Shown here: in pieces, positions 9,991-22,500 of the stretch
Layout: each line of letters opens with the position of its first letter
How positions within the stretch are numbered: the stretch's first letter is position 1
Source of the DNA: Apostichopus parvimensis
Lineage: Eukaryota > Echinodermata > Holothuroidea > Aspidochirotida > Stichopodidae
DNA: 31,010 nucleotides
Direction of reading: 5' to 3'
Assembly: GCA_000934455.1 (NCBI GenBank)
Contig: KN884621.1
Coordinates: 28,835 to 59,844 of the forward strand
Made by a program: the position numbers and the translations under genes
The notes under the pieces: generated by a model
What the model saw: only the letters and a program-made list of their open reading frames with translations
The model's database searches: none
What the model was told of the DNA's origin: nothing

Positions 9991-10373
9991 CTTTAAGATA
10001 TTCTTACTAATGATAAAAAGCCTAAAACAATTAAAACAATTTACAATTGCCTTGATTTTGTTTTCCAGTTTCCACATCTGCAGGGCCAAAATTTCAGGAA
10101 ATAGTACATCATTAGATTGTGTTTGTAATGGAATGCATAATGGTGCTTTACAGTCTAAAATGTTCAACTAAACTACTAATTTCAACTACCATCCTACTAT
10201 CTACAAAGGTATTATTTTTTACTAGATCAATTGAAAGTATTGCAGGGCTCTATTTTAATACGTGAAACAAAATTCTAAGATAATTTTCAAAGTCTGCAAC
10301 AGAATGTTGTAATTATATAAAGTGGTTTTTTTTTCTCCTATAAATTTCAACAGAAGTGACTATTCTGAGGAGA

Positions 10374-10563
10374 ATGGCCGCAGAGGACATGGAGGCTGAG
10401 GATAAACTGGTCGACGAGGATCATTTAGCGAGAGATGACGGTATAAATTTCTCGGAGGATGAGCTCGAGGAGATTGATATCGATGTACATCCAGATGAGC
10501 CAGATCTTAAGGAACCAAGCTGCCTGTTGCAGCCAAAACTCTGTCTAGTGTTTGTACAGTGTT
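10374..10563 (+). CDS. Permease coding exon 1 (acidic tail, start of TM1)
   Basis: Residues 1-63 plus one base. Glu and Asp make up close to half of residues 1-47. The donor is GTGAGT. A pyrimidine run ending TTTCAACAG at 10353 suggests the exon begins at 10354, with a spliced 5' UTR exon upstream. An in-frame GTG at 10356 is not needed as a start. Confidence 0.88.
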
Positions 10564-13500
10564 GTGAGTATTTTCCCATCGCTGCCCCGGAAGGTTTTTG
10601 CCCTTTTAGAAACAACTTGCAATATATATATTCAATCAGCATCCATAGCCTAGTGGTTAGGNNNNNNNNNNNNNNNNNNNNNNNNNNNNNNNNNNNNNNN
10701 NNNNNNNNNNNNNNNNNNNNNNNNNNNNNNNNNNNNNNNNNNNNNNNNNNNNNNNNNNNNNNNNNNNNNNNNNNNNNNNNNNNNNNNNNNNNNNNNNNNN
10801 NNNNNNNNNNNNNNNNNNNNNNNNNNNNNNNNNNNNNNNNNNNNNNNNNNNNNATTCCACTGTAGGCGTTTTGTCACCTATATCGTACAATGCTAGTTCT
10901 GTTTTGGTGACATATTTGCCTTACTCTTGTCTAGAGATCAAAAATGATGCTAACCAACTCGAAATCATTTGTGATTCTAAAGCCGGATCTCGAAAGAGAT
11001 ACTTTGAGCCAACATTGTTAACGAAATGGAAATATATATACTGTATATGACCAACATAACCATGAATGTAGATGTTAGAATAAGGACAAATCACTTAGAT
11101 ACGAAAAGTTTGTTTTTGCTGGAAATCTTAGGTTCCAGCTACCTAGAAGGGGTATAGCAATTAAGTTGATCAATACACTATATAAGGAAAACCATTAATT
11201 TAACTGGGGACTTCCTTGAAAACAAACAATGGACCATTCCAAATAATAACATGTGGCCAACTGCAACAGTGGACAATTGTGACAAAGCACTTTTGTTTGT
11301 GAAGATCAGGTTTGAGTCAGTGCCCATTAACACTGTAAAATGTAAAATAAAGTTCCATGTTCACTAAATCAAATTATGTGTAGTTTCTTTGAACATCACA
11401 GTTTCTTTTGCAATCTGATCTCTTACAACCAAGAACAGAGAGAAAAAGTTGCATCTTCAAAATTTGGATTAGATTTTAGACTAAAATAAAGTCTTATAGC
11501 ATATTTCAGCATGAAAGAAAGTATTAAATTGTGAATTGACCTCCTTGCATTTTCAGTGTTGGTGATAAGTAAAATAGAAAGCTTTTGCATTAACTTAAAA
11601 GAATCAGTAAGTTGATCATATTTGAATATTTGAAAAAAGAAAATTTTTAGGATTTCAATTATATTAATTAATCCCTACCCTTTTTTTTCATTTTCCTTTT
11701 TTTTCGGTAGAATTGTAGAGACATTATATTCATTCCTGATATCTCACATTTGAAATACCATTTTTCTTCCAGATTTTATTACCATAGCTTGCATTCTTGG
11801 AACTGGTATTCTTGGTAAGCACATATATATATATATTCTTTCCAATTATTTTGATCTTTTCTCATGACATTGAAGTCTCCTATTCACAAACTAGCAATTT
11901 ATCTCTAGCATTATACAGTGGCATATTATATATACTGTGCAGATTTAACATGTGAAATAAAAAAAGCTAGTTTTATATTCGGATCTCAATTTCCAGTTCC
12001 TCTGCAGTTCACGTCTGATTAGTGCTGGTGATGTTTGGCATCAGAAATGAATGTTGTGATGACAGAGATGCCAACCAGTACGATTTTATCGTATTTAGTA
12101 GTTATAAAACAAGTGAAATACGATAATCCGATATTGCCTCTTGAAAATACGATTTTTCATCTTTCAAAAAAAAAAAAAAAAAAAAATTGTTTTTAAAAGG
12201 AAGCGGAATCGCATAGAAACATGTACAAGTAACCCCCCAAACCCTGACAAACACGTTGAACAACGAGCCTACATGGGCGGGAAATACGCAGAATCGGCAG
12301 CTTTACAATTTTCTCATTAAATGTTAATGAAAAAGCAAACATTTACTTGCCCGTTCTTACCAGTAAAACATTTTTCTGACATTTTGTTACTGGCCCGGGG
12401 CCAATAGGCCAGTGGTAGTGTCGAGTTTTCGTGAAAATCTGATTTTTCTCTCCAAAATATGATTTTTTAGGATATTCAGTCTGTTTTTTTGTGTCAAGAG
12501 GTTGTCATCTCTGTGATGATGAGCATTTTTGTGTAATGCTATGAAAATGTCTAAGCTTTTATTTGCTTTTATCAATACCAACCACTCTGGCACAGAGGAC
12601 TTTGCAGAATAGAAAAATGAGGAAAGGGGAATTTAGCTTTACACTTTACCGGTCATGTCAATTCGGTAAAATATGAAAACGCTTGAAAAAAATAAATTTG
12701 TGTACAAAGTGATCTGTAAACTGTTCTGTTTGATCAAGCACTACCAGTTTGGGTGGATCAGTTAAGTACTTTGCAGCTGAAAAAGCAAATGCTATTTGAA
12801 GGACTACCAAAATCACGTCCTTCGTTGTCTGCTAGTGGTTGTGAGCAGGTGCAGCTGAGTTTACTCAGGGCGATACATGAGTGCTAAATGCCTAACAGGC
12901 AAAGGGTTATTTATGGCGTTGCGTACGAAATTACTTTGTTGTAATGAACATTTTGAGTCCAACACAGGTGGTGTACTTTTGGGTTAAAAACGAAACAGGT
13001 TTTTTTTAACTGTGTTTGGTATGGAGATTCTAATTCTTTTGCTGTTGTACTCATACTTCAAGTCTGCCCTTAATGTACCTCTATAAACTATATCTTATTT
13101 GACAAACCATTCCTTCTTTTTTTTATCTAGGTTTACCAGTGACCTTGGCAGAGTCTGGGTTTTCTCCATTCTTGGTTTCCTTCTTCTTTTGCTTTATCAT
13201 GCAGGTAAGAGAAACCAAGAGCTGATGAGATTGTAACCTTTCTCTTCATTTTTTTGTTTTCTTCACCAAGATTTGTTGCCTATGATACCATGTTGGAAGA
13301 TGTAAAATACACCAGAAGCTGCTTTTGAAACATAAAAATGACCACTATGACCTTACTTGTTGAGATAAAGATAGCGCCAACTGCAATCGGGTACTACAAC
13401 ATTAATACAACTTACAGTCGTAAACTAAGATTCTGAAACTCTGTTCAACTTATCAGAGAACGTGACAACTCAAAAAGCCTAATTACTGGGCATAATATAG

Positions 13501-16500
13501 AGATGAAAAGTTCCCCCACCCCCCCCATGGGGCATACTTTTTCCAAATAATGGAACGCTTCTTATTAATCTCAATTTAATTGGTAGATATTGCAAGATTT
13601 TTCACCCCTGTGTTTGAAACGAAAGCAAATAATATTTGATAAGGATATCTTTTCATTTGCTAAGTTATAATACATTTTGAGGTATATTTTTTTTAATTGA
13701 TTTGATCATATTTTTTATTCTCCTTACAGATTCTGCTTGTGTACTTCTTTGTAGATTTGCTTCAGAGAGCCCATGCATACCACATTGATAAGTATAGGGT
13801 AAGTAGACCATTACCCATGCATACCACATTGATAAGTATAGGGTAAGTAGACCATTAAGTGCTGTACATATGCTCTTCATTTATACAAGGGTTGAAGTAC
13901 ACCTTCTCTAACAGGGATCCTGCACATGGGAAGGGACAGTACTATGTTTGATGTTTATGGGGGGAGGGGGGGGTTCAGTTTGTTTGTTTGTTTGTTAATA
14001 CAGGTAAATTTTATTGCTTTAGTGATCACTGAAACGGTGTGGGTAGGTAGAAATAAATACTGGCACTAGACTAGAACGAGTGAGGTGATGAAACACACAG
14101 GTGTAAGTTATGTCCCTTTTCATTGAAATTTGATGGGTCCTTTTGACTGGTAGTCTGTATTTAGTATTGCCAATTGGTTGGTTGGGGGAGGGGTGCCAGG
14201 TGGGGGGTGCTGGGGTAGGCAGGGAGGGAATGGTTACATTATTGTATATGTCAGAGACATTGCTGCACTGATACCCAATCAATAGGTCACATGTAGTTCA
14301 GTGCCCTGCAGTCATTAGCAATGAGTCACTGAATTGATAGGACTCAAGGTAAAATACCAATGGTGGCTTGTACCTTTTCGTACTCCTCGGCGTGATCTCA
14401 GGTAGGGAATAGTGCTGTATATACCGATATTACATATTTCTCAATTTTGTTAAAATATATGATGCATATTTAACAGTCAAACCGGCAGATATCTGGACAG
14501 AGATGATATTGATTATGAATAATAATTCATGAATAATTAATTTTTAACCTCTCTTTCTTACCAGTCCGCAGCTAGCCTGGATGACGCTCCGTTGCCAATG
14601 TCAGAGGTCAGACAGGACGGCCACACTGGTGAGATAAATTTACAATAATAGTTTCATTCTTTTAGTAGTCACGACAGCTGTGTGATTGCTTGGCCAATCT
14701 AGTTAACTGTTTTTTTCCCTCTGCAATTCATTTATCACTGTCAGGTCTTGTCTAAGTACAAAAGAAGGGTCTTAATTTGATTGAAAGAGAGAGTAATGCT
14801 CAGAGTGCTAACAGGGCAGCTTCTTTTTTTGGGGGTGGGGGGGTTAGACTTGCATGGTTGGTGGTATTTCAAACATATAGTGGCAACTATTTATGTACTA
14901 CTGTAAAAAGCAGTATATTCTGAGATTTCAGAATTTCTGTCTGATTTCTGTCAATTTCAATGTAATGCAGGGGCACGACCCCAATTACTTCTCTGGGAAG
15001 CTTTTGCCCCCTCCCACCCCTAAATAACATCAGGGGGATCATCCCCTCACCAGCAAACAGAATATTTATATAAATAAACGTGTAGGTTTCATACACCCCC
15101 AAACAGATGAAAATTCTTCAGCATCATTTCAGTATTTGCAAAAATATAGCTCCAATCTGCATCTCAGCACCCTGCCTTTTACCAAAATTTCCCAAAGAGG
15201 AGGGATGTCCCCTCCCCCTTAAACCCCTCCTCTGGATGACATAAGAGCTGAGCTCCAATTCCCCCCCAACCTCAAGTACAAAAATGGGGGTTGTGCCCCT
15301 GATGTGATGCCTTCTTTAATATTAATTAAACAACTAAAAATGTGGTCCTTTGTTAAATGTTGGCACAGGTTTGAAGAGTTACAATATTTCTTGAACCTTC
15401 ACTAACCTTTGGGCGTACAATAGCAAGAGTTTTTCTAGCTATAATTAGTCAAATTTCCTTTGCAAACAGAGCCTGGTACTTTCAAACATAATCATATTAC
15501 AGTTTGTGAATGAACCTCTTTTAATTGAAAGAGTCAAGGACATGACTTTCATCTTCCCTCTGATTATTTTGCAGCTCAATTTGTGCTCTGTTGCACATAT
15601 ATCAACACCACTTAAAATGTACAACCAACTACTTCTCTTTTGAATTTTTTCCTCTTTTTCTCTCGCAGGTTTGCCGAATGGATCGGTTCACTCATACATC
15701 CAAGAGATTTCCAAAGTCGTTCCCAAACCGAATCTCCACACTCTGGGAGTACTGTTCCTCCCCCGTGGTCTCGGGGCTGCTTTTAACATCCTTGTCCTCT
15801 TAAATTTGTAAGTGATTACATGGTACTGCCTAATTAATACAGGTCAACTAATGGGCCTCCTTTTTATCTTTGATTTACATTATGCTAATTCCATGGTATC
15901 TTCCTATTGTGAATAAGTTTAACACGTTTTAGTTAAGTTTAGTAGAAAAAAAGGATCAGGAGGGACACTCAAGTCCCCATCAAGGACCCTATAGGAGAGA
16001 AAAAAAACTGAAGACACAAACACTCAGACCCGATTACAATGCTTAAAGTGCTTGTCCAAAGCATTCTTAAACCCATTGACACAACTTGCAAGTACAACTT
16101 TCTCAGGCAAACCGTTCCACTCATTCACAACCCTATTAGAAAAAAGTTATGCCGAATATTAATCCTACTTTGTGACTTTTGGAGTTTAAGACAATGGCCC
16201 CTGGTACAACTTCTATTAGCAAACATGAAAAAGTCGGTAAAGGATAAATTGTCAAAACTATACACAATCTTCAAAACCTTAATCAAAACCTTCAAAACCT
16301 GAATCAAAAACTTCAAAACCTGAATCAAGTTCCCACGTAACCTCCTAAGCTCCAGAAGATGTCACTCAAGATAGAGCCTGGGCACAAAGAAAAACCAAGG
16401 AAAATAATCCACCCCCAAGACCGGTGTCTTTACCTTGTGCCACTTAGCATTGATGATGGTGACATTGTAACAGCAAGTGAAGCATCATGAGATAAAGTTG

Positions 16501-19500
16501 AGATTGCTCGCTCAAGAAGTTTTACTCTGAGACAACCAGACATTTATTTTCCAATATTTCGGAAGAGTTTTTCTGTACAGTTATTGTTACATTATGAAAC
16601 TATAGAGATGTTAAAATGTTTTAAATTGACAGATTCTAATCCACAAAAAAACTTTGTGTTATCTTTCTATACAGCAGAACCAAGTGACATTTTGATTTAT
16701 TTAGTACAGTTGTTATCCTTTGCAGTAGCAGGTTGCATATAATTGCTAAACTTTAGTTTTGCCAATTAACACTTTATTATTAATTTGCATTTTGATTATG
16801 CAAATTTCTAGTCTGCACATTATTGCTAAAATTTTGAATTGAACTGCTTCTTCAGACCCCTAGCCAAGAGACCAAATACAATGGAACAAACATATGCATG
16901 GAAGCATTTTTTTTCTTTCTCCCAAACATATGCAAATTACTGGTAATTAGCAAAAAAATAACAACAAAGTGTTTTGTATGTGGAAGGAGACATTAGAAAC
17001 ATAACCATGTGTTTTAAAATAGGATACGATGAAAGAATATTTATGCATCTTTTAAACTTATCTTACAATTTCCTAGCCAGTGTTACATTTATCCTTTTGC
17101 CTTAAAGTTTCCTAGCTATACAGAGAGATGTTTTGTACACAAAATCTAGACATAACTATGGTGGGGGGGGGGGGCGGCATATTGCAGGGAAGTGGTAAAA
17201 GAGTTGAGACTACTGTTCTCCAATCTCATCAACCACTGTAAAGTGAAACTACAAGATGGCCAGTTTTCACTCTTCTCTGCCCCTTAGTGTTCAGAGGAAT
17301 GCCTTCCTATAACAGTTTCATGTGTAGGAAAAAGCTTTTATTTACAAACTTTCAAAGGTGCTTAATTGCTATTAGTCATGAATCAAATGTTAACAAAGTT
17401 GATCACATCGATGCAAGACTTGATCCATTTTAGAGTTTTGACTATTTATCTTTTTTGTGGGTTTCAGAGTTTTCTGTGCAGATGTCATTATCTCTGTTTT
17501 AGTTCATAATAAAAAATCGGTTTATATTTTTATAATTGATATCAGTAATTTACTTTTGTCAGTAACTACTAATAAAATGATCTCAAACTTTTTTTTTCTT
17601 CTTTTTTTTTCAGAATTTCTATTTTAATAAGTTATGCTCTGGCTGGCAGCGAAGCTTACGCTCAAATCCTCGGAATAAAGTAAGTCACATTTCAAAATTA
17701 CAAGAGGCAATAAAACACCTACCTACCTTTCCTCCTTATATTCTCCTTCTTGTTCTCCTCCTTCTCATGAAGAATGAAGATATTGTTAAACTTTTGAACA
17801 AGTTGTTTATCACATTAGCAGAGATGGTTCAGTTTGTAAGCAAGAAATAATTTTTTCAAACCATCAAACACTTCAGTGTTCAGTTCTCTACAAAAAACAA
17901 AACAATGCATAAAGTGTAAAACATGTGGTCTCCATGTCCCACACAATTACAATATTTTTCAAAGTAGCATTTTACGATGGCATACAGGATAAAAATAATT
18001 CCCTGTAATTGTATAGATATGGATAAAGTAATTTATATTCATATTGATAAGAATTCCTTGTTTTATTAATAACAAATAAAAGTTTTAGCTCCCCCTCACC
18101 ATCGTCTAATGTTTGAAGCGATGTTTATGTCACGAACGATCTTTTTCTATGAAATTTGACGAAAGTCAGGTTTTTGAACTAATAATAATAATAATAAGTA
18201 ATATTTATATAGCGCATAATCAGCAAAGCTGCTCAAAGCGCTTTACAAATGTAAAACCTAAAAACAAATAGTAACAAAAACCTAAATATTAAATATATAG
18301 AACCAATAAGGTATTGTTATTCTTCTTAAACATTGTTGCTTTATTCTTTATTGCTTTATTCTCAATCTTACAATGGACGAGTGGTCATAGTTATTGTTGT
18401 GGATAATTCGAAGCAGAAGTGGAAGTTTTTCTTAGAAAGTTTCAGTAAGGAAGAAAAATTATTTGTGATCTGATTTTGTATATCAATCAGATGAAATATA
18501 AATATTTTTTTTTATTAAGCCTCCGTTCACATGTTCTTATTATTTTGTTTTGTCTTATGATTTTGTTTCACTTTTCTCCCAGTTTCATCTACATCATTCC
18601 AGTCTTTGTCTGGGTCCAAGCTCTTGCCATCGTCTTTGCTCAGAAGTTTATCCATCCCGTGGTCTCCATATTGACATTCTTTAAGGGGAGCGTTTTGGTG
18701 GCAACTGTGAGTACAGGTTTAACACATCTACGATACTGTTGAGGCAGGCTGGATTGTATGATGTCAGTATTAGAGTATGGCCAACACTGTTACTATTAGA
18801 TATTGAATATATTAGAGTATATAAGGCCAATACTGTTAGTATTAGATATTGAATATATTAGAGAATATAAGGCCAACACTGTTACTATTAGAAATTAGAT
18901 ATATATACTGTAAATTGTTAAATTCTGTACTCTTGAGTCTGGTCGTAACTTTGTACTATTTCGACTAATAAAGAGAGCTGACAGGCGCCAACAGCTCTCG
19001 GATTTAATCACTGGCACGAGTAATAATTTTAAACATATCCTACCATCACACCTTAGTAGTTGTGACCTGATGAATATGCTTTATCTCTACGTCAAAGTCT
19101 TCCCTCGGTTTTAGTAGTTGGTATTTTCATATTTTCAACCAACACCTGACTCTCCCCAAGCCCGCTCATGGAATGGGGGATACCTAATAACCTAAATATA
19201 TCAAGGTGTATGCTGTAATAAACTACTAATCAACTAGTTCAAAACCTTTTATCTACCATATAAAGGCCTGTTCCCACCGTGTAAAACCTATGAAGTGAAG
19301 TACTCCAGTACATCATCATTCCTGTTGTCACTGTTGTGATTCTGATGGTACTACAATACCTGGTTACGTTCACACCCTGTCCTTCCTTAGGCGACACAGG
19401 ATGGTTCCAATAGAACATTGCAGTTCAGCATAAAGTCCGGCTGTATGATTCATACCATATTGGGTTGACTTACGAAAAAGAGAAATTATTGTCAAATGTT

Positions 19501-22500
19501 GGTCAAGTGTCTTCGAGATCAATCGACCAGGTAGCTCTAATGAAAACATTATAATATTTCTAGATGCACACACACAAATAAACAACACTTCAAAATGTCT
19601 AAAGTTACTGTGGATATATGCAGCTGCACAGGGAATGTTGTTTTGTTGGGAGTTCCAACTTGATTTTGTCCTTTAACATTTTGCTGGAATGATTTTCACT
19701 GCCAGCTGAAGATTTTTATCAATTTGGAGAGATATTCGGTAAGTTATGATTATATCATCAGTGATAGGAAGAAATATGGGGTATTATTATTATTTTTTTT
19801 TTTTTTTTTTCTGGTTGCAGGTTATTGTAACATTTTTTGTTGGTTCAACGGTAGCCAATGTCGTCACCAACGATTTTGCCTATTTCGGTACGCCTTTCTT
19901 GATGGGTACAGTAGCCTTGGGGGGTGTCTTTCTAGTGATGCCCATGATGTATGCTAAAGTGCAATATTGTCAAATACAAGTAAGTATTTATTGTTTCTGG
20001 TTCAAAGAAAGAAAAATCATCAAAACAGTGAGAGAAATCATTTTGTGAGGTACATCAAATTTGAGCAGGTAATTTGTGGATACTCGGTCAGTTTGTGTGT
20101 GTGTTTTCGACTACACCTGACCAAGATTTCATATCTTTTAAGTCACGTCAGCGTAAGGTAGGGAAACTAAACATATCACATTTTTCCAACTTACAGTCTA
20201 CTTAGAAGTATGCCTTTCGTCTAGATGACTGATCAAACAGTAGTTGAAAAAGTTGGAACGCATTTTAGTCATGTAGCGTGAGGCTGGCATTAAAGTAGTG
20301 AAAAATATTAATATCATTATTTTCATTGAAGATATAGTTGCTTATCAGTCTATGTTTAAGTTTTGAAGAAGAAAAAAAACAAAAAAAAGAAAAAGAACTT
20401 GAAATGATGAAATGAGACAATCAGGTTGTTTTGTCCGTAAGTTTTTGGCAGTATACAGGTAATCTCTGTTTCAAAAACTGTCTACTTAAGGTTATTATGT
20501 AAATAAGAGGGAAAATGTCTGCAATAACCAAGATCTATTTCAGAATCGTAAAAATTTCAACAAACTAATACAGACTGATTGCCGTTATTTTCTTCTTAAC
20601 TATAAAATAATTTTACAGAAACAACTAGTGCAGCATTTCTTCAAATAATTTTGCCATGGATCAACATTTTTCAAAATTTTGCTCTCCTTTTTTAAAGTTT
20701 GATGCTTTACTTTTTTTTTCTCTTTGTTTTTTCTAACCAGATGAAGTATTTCTTTTATTCTATTACTGCGGGAGTAGCCACCTGTGCAATATTAAATATC
20801 TTGTGGTAAGTAATAAAATAGAATTTCAAAGAAATAACAAAACTCATCGACCAACAATTTACAGTTTTGTAAACTATTAAGAGTATACGTGTCAGCTTGC
20901 CAGCTTTTCATTTCTATAAGTCCGGTTGCCCACCACTAATATTTTGTAATTTGTTGTAACTTTATGTAATTTGTTGTAATAATAATACGGTGTAATTTTA
21001 TACCAAACCCTCCTCCTCACCTCTGTTGCTTCAGATAAATCAAAAGCCATCTTTGATGAGTTTTTAATTTCTCTTTTTTCTTTGGCACTTGTCAGGTGTT
21101 GGGCAGTTTTACAAATTGTCCCACAGTTGAGTTCTTGCGTACTGCCCTCGCAGATGGGACCGACCAACGATAGTTACGACCAATCAGTCACAACATTACC
21201 AAGCAAGTCCTTATCGCCAGACGCTGCTGTATGCTCTCAAGATTACTCCTTACAGAGGTATGCGGTTCTTTTTCTTTCATTTCTTGCCAGAGGCAAATTA
21301 TGTGATGGTGGATGGCGTTTGTCTGTGTGTGTGCATGATGTGATGCCGATGTGATGATGATGTGATGCATGATGTGATGGCTTGTAAACACAATAACTCA
21401 AAAACTATATTATGAGTGAACTTCATATTTGGTGTGTGGATGTACCTTCATGATTAGAAGAACTGTACCGTTTCCTGCAGAGGTCAAAGGTCATTTGAGG
21501 TCAACAGAGGTTAAAATCTGAAAATACTTGTACACATGATAACTCAAAAAGTAAAGCGTGAATGTACTAAATACTGAGTATGTGAAACCGCTTTACTGAG
21601 TTCAAGAACCCTATTTACTATTGTTTGGAGGTAAAAGGGCAACAGAGGTCAAAGACTGAAACTTTGGAAACATGACGAATCAAAATTCAAAATGTGTGAT
21701 CACACAAAGGCATAACCCAAAATGATGCATATGTATGATATAACTACATAGCATTGCTGATGTAGTCATCCATATGAAAAAAGAAGTACTGTAGGTTTGA
21801 TATATTGTGTAGCACTTACAAGGTATGTATGTATGTGTAGGGATATATGTGTGTAGGGATATATGTGTGTAGTGATATATTTGTGTAGAGATGTGTGTGT
21901 AGGGATATTTGTGTAGGGATATATATGTAGGGATATGTGTGTGTAGGGATATATGTGTGTAGGGATATATGCCAGTTCAAGTTGTTCATAGTGAAGTTCG
22001 TAGAACAGCTTAATTATGATAGTCTGTAAATCTCTTTACTTTATTTCAAATTTATAGAGCTGCTGAAAATGGAGAGATTTCTACAGTTCCTCTTACAGAG
22101 GTAAGGTTTTCAAATTGTTATGACTCTTTTTTTCTTTTAAATGAAAATAATAATATTAAATATGGCTGACTGGTTGCTGGTATTTACTAGCCTCTAAAGT
22201 TATTAAATAGGCCAATGCAGATGGCAGTGGCTAAGCTGGACTCTAAATGGTGCCAACTTCGTAGTGCATCTGTAATTTAAAGTTTCGCATATTAATGAGG
22301 GAAGGGAGGTTAGGGTGATTAAAAAGGAGATAGATGGTAGCAAAGTGCAGGCTCACATCTATTAATGGTAGGTCATTGATAATAATTATTGTTTGGGGAG
22401 GGGGTGGGGGGAGGTGATGGATGGGTAGTATAGTGAATACTGACAGGTCCTTCCAAAGAATGGAAAACACATTGTTAAACACAGTAGTCTAGGCTGCACT

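Noticed and set aside
10356..10865. Open frame continuing from permease exon 1 through the gap
   Set aside because: Passes the GTGAGT donor and then reads N bases; not a protein.
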